A DNA stretch of 64,000 nt from Rhodocyclaceae bacterium (GTDB lineage: Bacteria > Pseudomonadota > Gammaproteobacteria > Burkholderiales > Rhodocyclaceae), in contig JAGTRP010000003.1 of NCBI GenBank assembly GCA_018261935.1, forward strand, positions 223,932 through 287,931. The letters run 5' to 3'. This document shows, piece after piece, positions 42,144-51,688 of this stretch. The position numbers and the translations under genes are program-made. Numbering within the stretch: position 1 is the stretch's first letter; each line of letters begins with the position of its first letter. A model generated the notes under the pieces. That model was not told where the DNA came from and did not search any database. It saw only the letters and a program-made list of their open reading frames with translations.

Positions 42144-42176
42144 AAAAAAGGCCGGTTTTCTTCACCGGCCTTTTTT
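42144..42176. terminator. Bidirectional terminator after the Pat-type gene
   Basis: AAAAAAGGCCGGT and ACCGGCCTTTTTT form a perfect 13-bp stem around a 7-base loop, with T-tracts on both strands, between the Pat-type gene and the convergent DUF3460 gene. Confidence 0.92.
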
Positions 42177-42197
42177 GATATCGCTGGCTGACGCCGC

Positions 42198-42407
42198 TTA
42201 TTCCCCGTAGAAATTCACATCGTAGGGATAAGGCTTCTGGGCCACCTTGGAAGCGGCATTGCGCTGAGTCGTTTCCACGTCCTGCTTCTTGTCCCACCAC
42301 AGCGCGCGGCCGGTCTTCTGCTCTTCGGCCCACTCCGGATGCCGGGCCCGCTGCTCCTCAATCCACTTGGTGTGGTCGGATACGTAAGTGCTATTCACAA
42401 TCCCCAT
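42198..42407 (-). CDS. DUF3460 family small protein
   Basis: 69 residues. The pattern YVSDHTKWIEEQRARHPEW followed by QKTGRALWWDKK and VAQKPYPYDVNFYGE is that of DUF3460, a betaproteobacterial family of unknown function. The start MGIVNSTYVSD at 42407 is chosen; an in-frame ATG 24 bases upstream is possible. It is charged, soluble and without signal peptide. Confidence 0.8.
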   Translation of the reverse strand: MGIVNSTYVSDHTKWIEEQRARHPEWAEEQKTGRALWWDKKQDVETTQRNAASKVAQKPYPYDVNFYGE

Positions 42408-42458
42408 TTTTCGAATCCTAAGGCCGGTCAATAGAAGAACGGCCCGGATTCTAACACG

Positions 42459-42692
42459 TCAGTGGATCACGATGGGCTGGGCGGATTCCAGGCAATAGTC
42501 GTCGAGGAAGGCATCGATGGTTTCCTCGTCCCGATCATCCTCCGGGATTTCCTCGATGGCGGCCCGAAAATGCATAGCCGACGGCCCCTGCAGGAAAAGC
42601 ATGCGATTACCGGTCTTGTCCAGCAGTTCAAAGCTCTCCTGGGCCGGGTAGGCCAGTATGGAGTAATGATCACTGTTATAGACGACGTTCAT
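42459..42692 (-). CDS. DUF3567 family small protein
   Basis: 77 residues, MNVVYNSDHYSILAYPAQES at the N-terminus, then FELLDKTGNRMLFLQGPSA and an acidic C-terminus (EEIPEDDRDEETIDAFLDDY). This is the DUF3567 pattern, a family confined largely to Betaproteobacteria and without known function. It is on the same strand as the DUF3460 gene, 51 bases upstream of it, so the two may be cotranscribed. Confidence 0.82.
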   Translation of the reverse strand: MNVVYNSDHYSILAYPAQESFELLDKTGNRMLFLQGPSAMHFRAAIEEIPEDDRDEETIDAFLDDYCLESAQPIVIH

Positions 42693-42847
42693 GGCAGACT
42701 CCTCATCGCGACTCCCATGACCTTAACTACGGCCATATTTGGGAAATTTCAAGACCTATCCCGAAATATCCGATCTGAGCGGCGGGTAGGCGGATTTCTG
42801 CAATTCGACGATAATTTCCTTATCTCAACTCTCAAACCCAACTAGCC

Positions 42848-43042
42848 ATGGCCTCCTGGGGCTGCCCCCATGAAATTGACGGCAAATGCACACGCATCAA
42901 CAACCTGCCCTGCGATCCGGGCATGAAGGGCTGCGTGCTGGCTGGCCGCTACGTCTTTGCCAATAGCGACGAAAAGAACAAGCGCCTGCGGGAAAAGCAG
43001 GCCCGGGAAAAAGATTCGTCCCCGCCCAGCCAGGACAAGTAA
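42848..43042 (+). CDS. Conserved cysteine-rich small protein (hypothetical)
   Basis: 64 residues. Cysteines 6, 14, 22 and 29 are spaced C-X7-C-X7-C-X6-C in MASWGCPHEIDGKCTRINNL and PCDPGMKGCVLAGRYVF, suggesting a single metal site (zinc or Fe-S). A lysine/glutamate-rich tail follows (KNKRLREKQAREKDSS). Similar short proteins are recalled from related betaproteobacteria, with no assigned function. It converges on the DUF1684 gene, 2 bases apart. Confidence 0.7.
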   Translation: MASWGCPHEIDGKCTRINNLPCDPGMKGCVLAGRYVFANSDEKNKRLREKQAREKDSSPPSQDK

Positions 43043-43044
43043 GC

Positions 43045-43902
43045 TCAATGGCTGCCGGCATATTTCTTCTCCCCCGCCTGAACCGGGAAGGGCAGCCAGT
43101 TCTCCTGCGGCGGCAGGGAGCAGGTCGCAAAGGCGGTAAAGGCACAGGGCGGGTTGAATGCCCGGTTGAAGTCCAGAACCAGGCGCTTGTCCACCGGCGG
43201 CACGGCTTTTAGAAAGCGGCCTCCGCCGTAGGTTTCGCGACCACTGCTGGTGTCGCGGAAAACAAAGAACACGTGGTCTTCGCCCTCCCCCAGCGGCAGC
43301 AGGGCAAACTCCTTGCCATCGACCCGAAACACCGCCCGGGCGGAAACATTGACGGCCGTCAGGTTCCCCGCCCCGTTCTGCACCTGCAGGCTGACGGGCT
43401 CGACCAGTTCGTCCCAGAGGGCTTCCACGCACCAGTCCGGATCGAAGGGATAGCAATCCACGCCGGCGAAATCATCCTTCGTCCGCCAGTCCAGGTCCCG
43501 CAGGCGCACGGCTAGGCGGCCGTCCCGCTCGATGACGAAAAAGAGCAGATCGCCGTAACGCACCCGGGTGGGAGCCCCGGCCCTGTCAGTCGCCAGGACG
43601 ACCTCCCCGTCGGCGCCGGCCGCCATCCCTTCCACCACCGCGCCACCGCCCGGGAACGGCCGCCACCGGACCGACGGGCCCTCCCATAGCAGGTCCCCGA
43701 GCCTGGCCGGCCCGGCCGGGAGGACCACGGCGCAGTCCGGAGCGCTGCCCACGGCATTGGTTCCCGGTTCCAGCCAGTACAGGCCAGCCAGCCCGAGCCA
43801 GCTTTCGGCTGCCGACAATTCCTCGAAACGCCGCTCCCGCCAGTGCCGATGCCTGGCCTCGGGGGTATCGGTGGACAAGGGTGAAAGGATGTCTTGGCTC
43901 AT
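43045..43902 (-). CDS. DUF1684 domain protein
   Basis: 285-residue cytoplasmic protein of the DUF1684 family. Hallmarks are the N-terminal WRERRFEELSAAESWLGLAG with GLYWLEPG, a central FHA/Smad-like beta region (GDLLFFVIERDGRLAVRLRD) and the C-terminal DFNRAFNPPCAFTAFATCSL with PPQENWLPFPVQAGEK. Biochemical function is not known. The start is divergent from the PaiB-like gene across 114 bases, in which no clear operator is seen. Confidence 0.85.
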   Translation of the reverse strand: MSQDILSPLSTDTPEARHRHWRERRFEELSAAESWLGLAGLYWLEPGTNAVGSAPDCAVVLPAGPARLGDLLWEGPSVRWRPFPGGGAVVEGMAAGADGEVVLATDRAGAPTRVRYGDLLFFVIERDGRLAVRLRDLDWRTKDDFAGVDCYPFDPDWCVEALWDELVEPVSLQVQNGAGNLTAVNVSARAVFRVDGKEFALLPLGEGEDHVFFVFRDTSSGRETYGGGRFLKAVPPVDKRLVLDFNRAFNPPCAFTAFATCSLPPQENWLPFPVQAGEKKYAGSH

Positions 43903-44016
43903 GGTGAATATGAAAAATCCTATTTCTTAGAACTGTACTTTAGGCGAAAGGTCCTGCGACGATACTGGTTTTCCCGTACATTACCGTGCATTCTTTCTCA
44001 TGCACTCGATGATTCC

Positions 44017-44670
44017 ATGTACGCCCCTGCCCAGTTCAAGGAAGAGCGTCCGCAGGTTCTGCAGGATCTCGTAGCCCGGTATCCCCTGGCGACCCTCGTC
44101 ACCCTCGGACCCGAAGGACTGGAAGCCAATCCCATCCCCCTGCTCTACGATCCGACGCCGCAACCGGGAGCGCCCCACGGCGTCCTCCGCGGTCATCTGG
44201 CCCGGGCCAACCCACAGTGGCAGCGTTACCGTCCGGAGGTGGACGCCCTGGTGATTTTCCAGGGGCCCCAGGCCTACATTTCCCCCAACTGGTACCCCTC
44301 CAAGGCGGAGCACGGCAAGGCCGTCCCCACCTGGAACTACGCGGTCGTCCAGGCTGCGGGCTCTCTGAGGGTAATCGAGGACCCGACCTGGCTGCGCCGG
44401 CTGCTGGCCGACCTGACCGCCGCCCACGAATCCCGGCATATTCACCCCTGGACCCTGGACGATGCTCCTGAGGAATTCATCGCGGCCCAGCTGAAAGGCA
44501 TTGTCGGAATCGAACTTGCCATCCGGACCCTGACCGGCAAGTGGAAAATGAGCCAGAACCGGCCGGCCGCCGACCGCCAAGGAGTTCAGACCGCCCTTGC
44601 GGCCAGCGATGAATCCCAAAAGGCGGTTGCCGAGTTGGTGGCCCAGACCGGAACAACCCCTGTCCGCTGA
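44017..44670 (+). CDS. PaiB-like FMN-binding negative transcriptional regulator
   Basis: 217-residue flavin-reductase-like split-barrel protein of the PaiB family. The start MYAPAQFKEERPQVLQDLV, HGVLRGHLARANPQW, the FMN-site stretch AYISPNWYPSKAEHGKAVPT with WNYAVVQAAG, and QLKGIVGIELAI are all diagnostic. PaiB is named as a regulator in Bacillus, but most homologues are probably FMN- or heme-binding enzymes. An open frame reaching 43894 upstream is not supported. The next gene begins 5 bases after the stop. Confidence 0.9.
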   Translation: MYAPAQFKEERPQVLQDLVARYPLATLVTLGPEGLEANPIPLLYDPTPQPGAPHGVLRGHLARANPQWQRYRPEVDALVIFQGPQAYISPNWYPSKAEHGKAVPTWNYAVVQAAGSLRVIEDPTWLRRLLADLTAAHESRHIHPWTLDDAPEEFIAAQLKGIVGIELAIRTLTGKWKMSQNRPAADRQGVQTALAASDESQKAVAELVAQTGTTPVR

Positions 44671-44675
44671 TCCCC

Positions 44676-45218
44676 ATGCGCTACTTCATCTACCTCATCG
44701 CCGCCCTGGCGATGGAAATTGTTTCCCTGCCCCTCGCCTTCATCCTCCCCTTCTTCGCCCGCAACGCCCGACTGCCCCGCTGGCTCTCCTGGTTCCAGAC
44801 CCCGGATTACAGCCTGGAAGGCGATGGCGGCTGGCAGAACGAGCACTGGCAATGGCGCAAACGCCTTTCCGACCTCCTGTGCATCTACGTCGGCTATATG
44901 GGCTGGCTGCTGCGCAACCGGGCCTATGGCTTCAAGTGGTCAGTCCTCGCCGCCCCGGTGGACCAGGACGCCCTCCGCTCCGAAGGCGACCTCAGCATCA
45001 AGAACCGGGATCATGCCAAGGCCGGCTGGTTCCGCGTATGGATGAAGGGCTACTGGCAATACAAGCGGATCTGGCAGATTCCCGGCCAGACCCTGTGCGT
45101 CATGCTCAATTTCGGCTGGCAGCTGGACAACTACATCACTGATCCAACCCTGCACCTCACCCGCCCCAAGGCCCTGTTCATGTTTTCGCCGCGGGTATCG
45201 GCCTTCCATCCCGACTAG
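44676..45218 (+). CDS. Membrane-anchored protein resembling phage-encoded DUF7338 proteins
   Basis: 180 residues. One or two N-terminal hydrophobic helices (MRYFIYLIAALAMEIVSLPL and AFILPFFA) are followed by LPRWLSWFQTPDYSLEGDGG, GYMGWLLRNRAYGFKW and a C-terminal NFGWQLDNYI block. From memory this layout (membrane segment, WFxTPDxSLDGDGGW, RNPAYGF, GWK) is that of proteins common in caudoviruses and prophages, now DUF7338. Here it stands alone, 5 bases behind the PaiB-like gene, with no other phage gene near. Function unknown. Confidence 0.65.
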   Translation: MRYFIYLIAALAMEIVSLPLAFILPFFARNARLPRWLSWFQTPDYSLEGDGGWQNEHWQWRKRLSDLLCIYVGYMGWLLRNRAYGFKWSVLAAPVDQDALRSEGDLSIKNRDHAKAGWFRVWMKGYWQYKRIWQIPGQTLCVMLNFGWQLDNYITDPTLHLTRPKALFMFSPRVSAFHPD

Positions 45219-45219
45219 G

Positions 45220-45243
45220 AAAAAGGCGGGCCGCAGCCCGCCT
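45220..45243 (-). terminator. clpB terminator
   Basis: On the minus strand AGGCGGGC pairs with GCCCGCCT around TGCG and runs into five T residues, 16 bases after the clpB stop codon. Confidence 0.88.
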
Positions 45244-45259
45244 CTTCTCCCGCCGCGCC

Positions 45260-47839
45260 TTACGCCTTGGCAAAGCGGATCATGCCGTTCTCGCAGCTCA
45301 CCCTGATGGTGTCCTTGGCCGCGAACCTGCCTTCCAGGATGGCCTTGGCCAGCGGATTTTCCAGTTGCTGCTGGATGGCCCGCTTCAAGGGCCGGGCGCC
45401 GAACACCGGATCGAAACCGGCCTTGGCCAGTTCGGCCAGGGCGGAGTCGTCCACCTGGAGATGCATCTCGAGCTGGGCCAGGCGCTTTTCCAGGTAGCCG
45501 AGCTGGATCTTGGCGATGTCCTGGATGTGCTTCTCGTCCAGGCTGTGGAACACCACCACCTCGTCGATGCGGTTGATGAACTCCGGCCGGAAATAGGTCT
45601 TCACCTCGGCCAGGACCGCCATCTTGATGACGCCGTAGTCGTCGCCGGCCATCTGCTGGATCATCTGGCTGCCCAGGTTGGAGGTCATGACCACCACCGT
45701 GTTCTTGAAATCCACGGTGCGGCCCTGGCCGTCGGTCATGCGGCCATCGTCCAGCACTTGCAGGAGGACGTTGAAGACGTCCGGATGGGCCTTCTCCACC
45801 TCGTCCAGGAGGATGACGCTGTAGGGCTTGCGGCGCACCGCCTCGGTCAGGTAACCGCCCTCCTCGTAGCCCACGTAGCCCGGGGGCGCGCCGATGAGGC
45901 GGGCCACCGAGTGCTTCTCCATGAATTCACTCATGTCGATGCGGATCAGGTGCTCCTCGGAGTCGAAGAGGAATTCCGCCAGGGCCTTGCACAGTTCGGT
46001 CTTGCCGACGCCGGTGGGGCCGAGGAAGAGGAAGGAGCCGTAGGGCCGGTTGGGATCGGCGAGGCCGGCCCGGGAACGGCGGATGGCATCGGCCACCAGG
46101 CGCACCGCCTCGTCCTGGCCCACCACCCGCTGGTGCAGGCGATCTTCCATGTGGAGCAGCTTGTCCCGCTCGCCCTGCATCATCTTGGACACCGGGATGC
46201 CGGTGGCCCGGGAAACCACCTCGGCGATTTCCTCGGTCCCCACCTGGGTGCGCAGGAGCCTGGTCTTGGGCTGACCGCCCCCCGATTTCTCGGCCGCCTT
46301 CAGCTGGGCCTCCAGCTGGGGCAGCTTGCCGTATTGGAGTTCCGCCAGCTTGTCGTACTGGCCCTTGCGCTGCAGCTCGGCCATCTGGGCCTTGAGCCGG
46401 TCGATCTCTTCCTTGATGTGGGCGGAACCCTGGACCTGGGCCTTCTCGGCTTTCCAGATCTCTTCCAGGTCGGAATACTCCTTCTCCAGCCGCGAAATCT
46501 CCTCTTCGATGAGGGCCAGGCGCTTTTGCGATGCCTCGTCCTTCTCCTTCTTCACCGCTTCCCGCTCGATCTTGAGCTGGATGATGCGGCGGTCGAGCTT
46601 GTCCATGGACTCCGGCTTGGAGTCGATTTCCATCTTGATGCGGGCCGCCGCCTCGTCGATGAGGTCGATGGCCTTGTCCGGCAGGAAGCGGTCGGTGATG
46701 TAGCGATGGGACAGTTCCGCCGCGGCAACGATGGCCGGGTCGGTGATATCCACCCCATGGTGCAGCTCGTAGCGCTCCTGCAGACCCCGCAGGATGGCGA
46801 TGGTGGATTCGACGCTGGGCTCGTCCACCAGCACCTTCTGGAAGCGGCGCTCCAGGGCGGCGTCCTTCTCGATGTACTTGCGATACTCGTCCAGGGTGGT
46901 GGCGCCGATGCAGTGCAGCTCACCCCGGGCGAGCGCCGGCTTCAGCATGTTGCCGGCATCGATGGCGCCCTCGGCCTTGCCGGCCCCCACCATGGTGTGG
47001 AGCTCGTCGATGAAGACGATGATCTTGCCCTCTTCCTGGGCGATTTCCTTCAGCACGGCCTTCAGGCGTTCCTCGAACTCGCCCCGGTACTTGGCGCCGG
47101 CCAGGAGCCCGGCCATGTCCAGGACCAGGACCTTCTTGCCCTTCAGGGTCTCCGGCACCTCGTCATTGACGATGCGCTGGGCCAGGCCCTCGACGATGGC
47201 GGTCTTGCCGACCCCCGGCTCGCCGATCAGGACCGGATTGTTCTTGGTGCGGCGCTGCAGGATCTGGATGGTGCGGCGGATCTCGTCGTCGCGGCCGATG
47301 ACCGGGTCGAGCTTCCCTTGCCGGGCCCGCTCGGTGAGATCGATGCAGTATTTCTTCAGGGCTTCCCGCTGCCCCTCGGCTTCCTGGGAATCCACCCCCT
47401 GGCCGCCGCGCACGGCGTCGATGGCGGCCTCCAGGGACTTCCGTGAAAGCCCGTGCTGCCGGGCGATGCGGCCGGTTTCGCCCTTATCCTCGGTGAGCGC
47501 CAGCAGGAACATTTCGCTGGCGATGAACTGGTCGCCCCGCTTCTGGGCCTCCTTGTCGGTGAGGTTGAGGAGATTGGTCAGATCGCGGCCGATGCTCACG
47601 TCGCCGCCATGGCCCTCCACCATGGGAAGGCGCTTCAAGGCCTGCTCGAGATCATGCTTGAGGCCGGGAACATTGACGCCGGCCCGGGCCAGGAGGGAGG
47701 TGGTGCCGCCATCCTCCTGGGCCAGCAGGGCGAGCAGCAGGTGCTTGGGCTCGATGAACTGCTGGTCGTTGCCAATGGCGAGGCTCTGGGCATCGGCCAA
47801 GGCCTGCTGGAACTTGGTGGTGAATTTATCGAGTCGCAT
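45260..47839 (-). CDS. clpB: ClpB, protein disaggregase
   Basis: 859-residue Hsp100 hexamer that, with DnaK, extracts proteins from aggregates. Clp N-domain ([20 protein letters not shown]), AAA-1 with Walker [14 protein letters not shown], the long coiled-coil M domain (about 410-525), and AAA-2 with [28 protein letters not shown] and arginine-finger region [13 protein letters not shown]. The start at 47839 is chosen because the GGGGG at 47845-47850 range precedes it; ATG at 47845 is two codons earlier. It has a sigma-32-type promoter and its own terminator. Confidence 0.98.
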   Translation of the reverse strand: MRLDKFTTKFQQALADAQSLAIGNDQQFIEPKHLLLALLAQEDGGTTSLLARAGVNVPGLKHDLEQALKRLPMVEGHGGDVSIGRDLTNLLNLTDKEAQKRGDQFIASEMFLLALTEDKGETGRIARQHGLSRKSLEAAIDAVRGGQGVDSQEAEGQREALKKYCIDLTERARQGKLDPVIGRDDEIRRTIQILQRRTKNNPVLIGEPGVGKTAIVEGLAQRIVNDEVPETLKGKKVLVLDMAGLLAGAKYRGEFEERLKAVLKEIAQEEGKIIVFIDELHTMVGAGKAEGAIDAGNMLKPALARGELHCIGATTLDEYRKYIEKDAALERRFQKVLVDEPSVESTIAILRGLQERYELHHGVDITDPAIVAAAELSHRYITDRFLPDKAIDLIDEAAARIKMEIDSKPESMDKLDRRIIQLKIEREAVKKEKDEASQKRLALIEEEISRLEKEYSDLEEIWKAEKAQVQGSAHIKEEIDRLKAQMAELQRKGQYDKLAELQYGKLPQLEAQLKAAEKSGGGQPKTRLLRTQVGTEEIAEVVSRATGIPVSKMMQGERDKLLHMEDRLHQRVVGQDEAVRLVADAIRRSRAGLADPNRPYGSFLFLGPTGVGKTELCKALAEFLFDSEEHLIRIDMSEFMEKHSVARLIGAPPGYVGYEEGGYLTEAVRRKPYSVILLDEVEKAHPDVFNVLLQVLDDGRMTDGQGRTVDFKNTVVVMTSNLGSQMIQQMAGDDYGVIKMAVLAEVKTYFRPEFINRIDEVVVFHSLDEKHIQDIAKIQLGYLEKRLAQLEMHLQVDDSALAELAKAGFDPVFGARPLKRAIQQQLENPLAKAILEGRFAAKDTIRVSCENGMIRFAKA

Positions 47840-47876
47840 AGGCATCCCCCGCATTAGATGTTTTCGATGCTTCCTA

Positions 47877-47904
47877 ACATGAGGCTGCAATCCCAGATTT
47901 CAAC
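47877..47904 (-). promoter_or_regulatory. Heat-shock (RpoH/sigma-32) promoter of clpB
   Basis: On the minus strand GTTGAAA (47898-47904) and CCTCATGT (47877-47884) are 13 bases apart. They match the sigma-32 consensus CTTGAAA and CCCCATNT in all but one position each, 38 bases before the clpB start. Heat-shock induction of clpB is expected. Confidence 0.82.
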
Positions 47905-48107
47905 TGGACCACCGGCGGGTTCGTGTAATATATTACGAAAGGCATAACCCTTCCCGGATTAGGGTTTTCAGGACGGGCCGGGGGGCGCCATCAAAAGCGG
48001 GCGTGCGGCCAATGGCTCACACCGGCTATACGGTTGTTTGACTACAAGGCGGAGAGGGATTCCAGATCATCCGCCCATTACAGGTTTTACTGCAGGGAGA
48101 AGAGCAA

Positions 48108-49742
48108 ATGAACAGCCAAGGCATCAGCCTGCGCAACAAGCTCATGGCGATGACCGTCGCCACCATCATCGCCTTGGGAGTGCTTCTGACCGTGCTCCTC
48201 CTGGACCAGCGAAGCCAGCTCCAGGCCGACCGCCAGGATAAGGTCCGCGCCCTGGTGGAGGCCGTGCACAGCACCCTCAAGTACTACGAGCAATCGGCCC
48301 GGGACGGCAAGATGTCCGCGGACGAGGCCAAGCAGGCTGCCCTGAGCGCCATCCGCCAGTCCCGCTACGACAAGAACGAATACTTCTGGATCAACGGCCT
48401 CGACGAGACCATGATCATGCACCCCTTCAAGCCGGAGCTGGAAGGGAAGAGCATTGGCCAGATCAAGGACAGCAATGGCCAGCTACTGTTCATTGAGTTC
48501 AACAACACGGTGAAGAACCAAGGCAGCGGCTTCGTCGAATACACCTGGCCCAAGCCGGGCAAGGACCAGCCGGTGCCCAAGCTTTCCTACGTCAAGGGCT
48601 TCCAGCCCTGGGGCTGGGTCATCGGCTCCGGCGTCTACGTGGACGACGTGGAAGCCATCCTGCGGCAGAACGCCATCCGCTTCGTGTCCTGGGGGCTGGC
48701 CATCGGCGCCTTCATCGCCGTCTCCCTCATCCTCCTGTCCCGCACCATCATCCGCACCCTGGGGGGCGAGCCCCACTACGCCGCGGAAATCACCCGGCGC
48801 ATCGCGTCCGGCGACCTGACCACGGAAGTCCGCTGCCAACCCGGTGACAGCGAGAGCCTCCTGGCCGGCATCAAGACCATGCAGGACACCCTGCGCGCCA
48901 TGATCGGCACCATCACCGCCAACGCCCAGGAAGTCTCCAGCGCCGCCGCCCAGCTCCTCACCGCCTCCCAGGAAGTCTCCGACCAGGCGCGCCAGCAGAG
49001 CGATTCCGCCGCCACCATGGCCGCCGCCGTGGAAGAGATGGTGGTCAGCATCGACCAGGTCAAGGACAATGCCCGGGAAGCCCACAGCCTGTCCCAGGAA
49101 GCCGGCAACATCTCGGAACAGGGCACGGCCGTCATCCACAACGCCGCCGCCGAGATGCAAAAGATTTCGGAGGTGGTGCAGTCCTCCTCCCAGATCGTCG
49201 AGGAGCTCGGGCACCAGTCCGACCGCATCACCTCCATCGTCAATACCATCCAGGAAATCGCCGACCAGACCAACCTGCTGGCCCTGAACGCCGCCATCGA
49301 GGCGGCCCGGGCCGGGGAACAGGGACGCGGCTTCGCCGTGGTGGCGGACGAGGTCAGGAAGCTCGCCGAGCGCACCAGCCTGTCCACCAAGGAAATCGCC
49401 GAGATGGTGCACAAGATCCAGTCCGGCACCCATAGCGCCGTGGCCAGCATGCAGTCGGGAGTGACCCAGGTCGCCAACGGCGTCGAGCTGGCCAACGAGG
49501 CCGCCGAGTCCATCAACCGCATCCGCGACGGCGCCCTCCGGGTGACCGAGGTGGTCAACGACATCAGCGAGGCCATCCGCGAGCAGAGCACCGCCAGCGG
49601 CCAGATCGGCCAGCGGGTCGAGCACATCGCCCAGATGTCGGAGGAAAGCGCTTTCGCCGTGCAGCATACGGCGGATGCCGCCCGCCGGCTGCAATCCCTG
49701 TCCGCGTCGCTGCACGAAGCCGTCGAACAGTTCAAGACCTGA
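48108..49742 (+). CDS. Methyl-accepting chemotaxis protein with single Cache (sCache_2-like) sensor
   Basis: 544 residues. Transmembrane helix 1 (about 13-32, [19 protein letters not shown]), a periplasmic sCache domain with [19 protein letters not shown] and [19 protein letters not shown], transmembrane helix 2 (about 190-208), HAMP, and the cytoplasmic signalling domain. The hairpin tip is [20 protein letters not shown] followed by [20 protein letters not shown]. sCache_2 receptors often bind small carboxylates; the ligand here is unknown. GGAGAAGAG precedes the ATG. It is divergent from clpB across 268 bases, which otherwise hold only the clpB promoter and a weak AACCCT/AGGGTT hairpin at 47946-47966. 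Confidence 0.93.
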   Translation: MNSQGISLRNKLMAMTVATIIALGVLLTVLLLDQRSQLQADRQDKVRALVEAVHSTLKYYEQSARDGKMSADEAKQAALSAIRQSRYDKNEYFWINGLDETMIMHPFKPELEGKSIGQIKDSNGQLLFIEFNNTVKNQGSGFVEYTWPKPGKDQPVPKLSYVKGFQPWGWVIGSGVYVDDVEAILRQNAIRFVSWGLAIGAFIAVSLILLSRTIIRTLGGEPHYAAEITRRIASGDLTTEVRCQPGDSESLLAGIKTMQDTLRAMIGTITANAQEVSSAAAQLLTASQEVSDQARQQSDSAATMAAAVEEMVVSIDQVKDNAREAHSLSQEAGNISEQGTAVIHNAAAEMQKISEVVQSSSQIVEELGHQSDRITSIVNTIQEIADQTNLLALNAAIEAARAGEQGRGFAVVADEVRKLAERTSLSTKEIAEMVHKIQSGTHSAVASMQSGVTQVANGVELANEAAESINRIRDGALRVTEVVNDISEAIREQSTASGQIGQRVEHIAQMSEESAFAVQHTADAARRLQSLSASLHEAVEQFKT

Positions 49743-49751
49743 TAGCCGGCC

Positions 49752-50216
49752 TTATTCCTTGGGGTTGGGCTCCCAGCGGGCGGCGGCGCTGTCGTCGCTG
49801 TCCCGGGCGTCCACCCAGCGGGCGCCGGCCGGCGTCGCCTCCCGCTTCCAGAAGGGCGCCCGGGTCTTCAGGTAGTCCATGATGAATTCACAGGCGGCGA
49901 AGGCCTCGCCCCGGTGGGCGCTGGTCACCGCCACCAGCACGATCTGGTCGCAGGGCAGGAGGCGCCCGACCCGGTGGATCACCAGGGCATCGTAGATATC
50001 CCAGCGCCCCTTGGCCTCGGCAACGATGCTTTCCAGTGCCTTTTCGGTCATGCCGGGATAGTGCTCGAGGGTCATCTCGGAGACCCCAGCCCCCTCGTTC
50101 ATGTCCCGCACCAGACCGAGGAAGCTCGCCAGGGCGCCGACCCGGGGCTGTCCGGCCCGCAAGGCCGTCAGCTCGGCCCCGAGATCGAAATCGGCTTCCT
50201 GGACCCGGACGGCCAT
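49752..50216 (-). CDS. moaE: MoaE, molybdopterin synthase catalytic subunit
   Basis: 154-residue large subunit that transfers sulfur from MoaD thiocarboxylate to cyclic pyranopterin monophosphate, giving molybdopterin. Motifs: GALASFLGLVRDMNEG, LEHYPGMTEKALE, HRVGRLLPCDQIVLVAVTSA with HRGEAF, and the active-site KTRAPFWKRE. The ATG at 50216 begins one base after the moaD stop; the upstream open frame overlaps moaD and is rejected. It is the last gene of the operon read on the minus strand. Confidence 0.96.
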   Translation of the reverse strand: MAVRVQEADFDLGAELTALRAGQPRVGALASFLGLVRDMNEGAGVSEMTLEHYPGMTEKALESIVAEAKGRWDIYDALVIHRVGRLLPCDQIVLVAVTSAHRGEAFAACEFIMDYLKTRAPFWKREATPAGARWVDARDSDDSAAARWEPNPKE

Positions 50217-50217
50217 C

Positions 50218-50466
50218 TCAGCCTCCGGTGACCGGCGGGAAAAAGGCGACCTCGTCGCCGTCGGCGACGGGGGCATACAGCCCCGCCATCTCCTGGTTCA
50301 CGGCGCAGCGCAGGCTTCTCGTGCTGGCCAGGGGCTCCCGCCCATGGGCCACCAGCCACTCCCGCAGGCCCCCCACGGTGGAGATGCCGGTCGGCAGATC
50401 CACGGTTTCCCCGGAGCGCCCCAGGGCTTCCTTGAGGCCGGCGAAATACAGCACCTGAATACTCAT
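50218..50466 (-). CDS. moaD: MoaD, molybdopterin synthase sulfur-carrier subunit
   Basis: 82-residue ubiquitin-fold sulfur carrier, MSIQVLYFAGLKEALGRSGE to the C-terminal VAFFPPVTGG. The terminal Gly-Gly is the site that MoeB adenylates and thiocarboxylates. The start overlaps the moeA stop (ATGA) and the gene ends one base before moaE. It forms a heterotetramer with MoaE. Confidence 0.95.
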   Translation of the reverse strand: MSIQVLYFAGLKEALGRSGETVDLPTGISTVGGLREWLVAHGREPLASTRSLRCAVNQEMAGLYAPVADGDEVAFFPPVTGG

Positions 50467-51680
50467 GACAACAACTCCGAGAAGGGAATGAAGGGCACCG
50501 TGTCGCCCCGGGCGATGAGGCGATCGGGGGCCTTGACCGCGAGGCCGTCTCCCCAGCACAGGGAAGTCATGACGCCGGAGCCCTGGTGGCCGTAGAGTTC
50601 CACCTCGCCGTCGGCATTGAGGCGAGCCCGCAGGAACTCGCACAGGGGCGAGGGCTTCTGCCACTCGAAGGCGGCCCGCAAAGGGTAGCGCTTCGGCAGG
50701 ACATCCCGGACTCCCTGCAGCCGCAGGATAAAGGGCCGCAGGAACAGGGCGAAGGTGACGAAGCTGGAAACCGGGTTGCCGGGCAGGCCGACGAACCAGC
50801 TTTGCCGCTCCCCCTGTCCTCTCTCGCCCAGAATTTCCCCGAAGGCCAGGGGCTTGCCGGGCTTGATGGCGATCTTCCATAGATTGAGCCGGCCTTCGGC
50901 CTCCACCGCCGGCTTGACATGGTCCTCCTCGCCCACCGAGACCCCGCCGCTGGTGACGATCAGGTCGTTGTCGCCGGCGGCCCGGCGCAGGGCGTCCCGG
51001 GTGGCTTCCAGGTCGTCGGGCACCCCGCCCAGGTCCCGGACTTCGCAATTGAGGCCCTCCAGCAGGGCCCGGATGGCGAAGCGGTTGGAGTTGTAGATGG
51101 CCCCCGGCGGCAGGGGCTCGCCGGGCTGGCGCAATTCGTCGCCGGTGAAGAAGACCGCCACCCGCAGCCGCCGATGGACCGGCAGCTGGGGCAGCCCGGT
51201 GGAGGCGGCCAGGGCCAGGTCCTGGGGGCGCAGGCGGGTACCGGTGGCGAGGATCTCGGCTCCCACGGCGATGTCCTCCCCGGCCCGGCGGATGTGCTCG
51301 CCCAACTCCGGAATGTGGTTGACGACGACGCCATCGCCACCGTGCTCGCAGAATTCCTGCATCACCACCGCATCGGCCCCGGCGGGGATCGGCGCCCCGG
51401 TGAAGATGCGGGCGGCGGTGCCGGGCTGCAGCGGCCCGCCGACGGTGCCCGCCGGGATGCGCTGGGACACCGGCAGGCGGGTGCCGGCTGCCTTGACGTC
51501 GGCGGTGCGGACGGCATAGCCGTCCATGGCCGAGTTGTCGAGGGGCGGCACCGCCACGGTGGAATATTGCGCTTCCGCCAGGACGCGGCCGGCGGCGGCC
51601 TCCAGGGGCAGGATGCGGGTTTCCGCCACCGGCCGGGCGGCGGCCAGGAGCTGTTCGAGGGCTTGTTCAAAGCTGAGCAT
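50463..51680 (-). CDS. moeA: MoeA, molybdopterin molybdenumtransferase
   Basis: 405-residue enzyme that inserts molybdate into adenylyl-molybdopterin. Hallmarks are LDNSAMDGYAVRTADV, RIFTGAPIPAGADAVVMQE, the MoCF domain LIVTSGGVSVGEEDHVKPA and FVGLPGNPVSSFVTFALFL. The start MLSFEQALEQLLAAARPV at 51680 lies 8 bases after mobB; the open frame continues across mobB but that is another gene's antisense-phase reading. Overlaps moaD by ATGA. Confidence 0.96.
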   Translation of the reverse strand: MLSFEQALEQLLAAARPVAETRILPLEAAAGRVLAEAQYSTVAVPPLDNSAMDGYAVRTADVKAAGTRLPVSQRIPAGTVGGPLQPGTAARIFTGAPIPAGADAVVMQEFCEHGGDGVVVNHIPELGEHIRRAGEDIAVGAEILATGTRLRPQDLALAASTGLPQLPVHRRLRVAVFFTGDELRQPGEPLPPGAIYNSNRFAIRALLEGLNCEVRDLGGVPDDLEATRDALRRAAGDNDLIVTSGGVSVGEEDHVKPAVEAEGRLNLWKIAIKPGKPLAFGEILGERGQGERQSWFVGLPGNPVSSFVTFALFLRPFILRLQGVRDVLPKRYPLRAAFEWQKPSPLCEFLRARLNADGEVELYGHQGSGVMTSLCWGDGLAVKAPDRLIARGDTVPFIPFSELLS

Positions 51681-51688
51681 GGGGGTTC

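Noticed and set aside
45365..47446. A 693-codon open frame on the plus strand opposite clpB
   Set aside because: Antisense shadow; clpB on the other strand has both ATPase modules intact.
47946..47966. AACCCT ... AGGGTT inverted repeat upstream of the chemotaxis receptor
   Set aside because: Six-base arms with a nine-base loop and no T-tract; too weak to call a regulatory hairpin.
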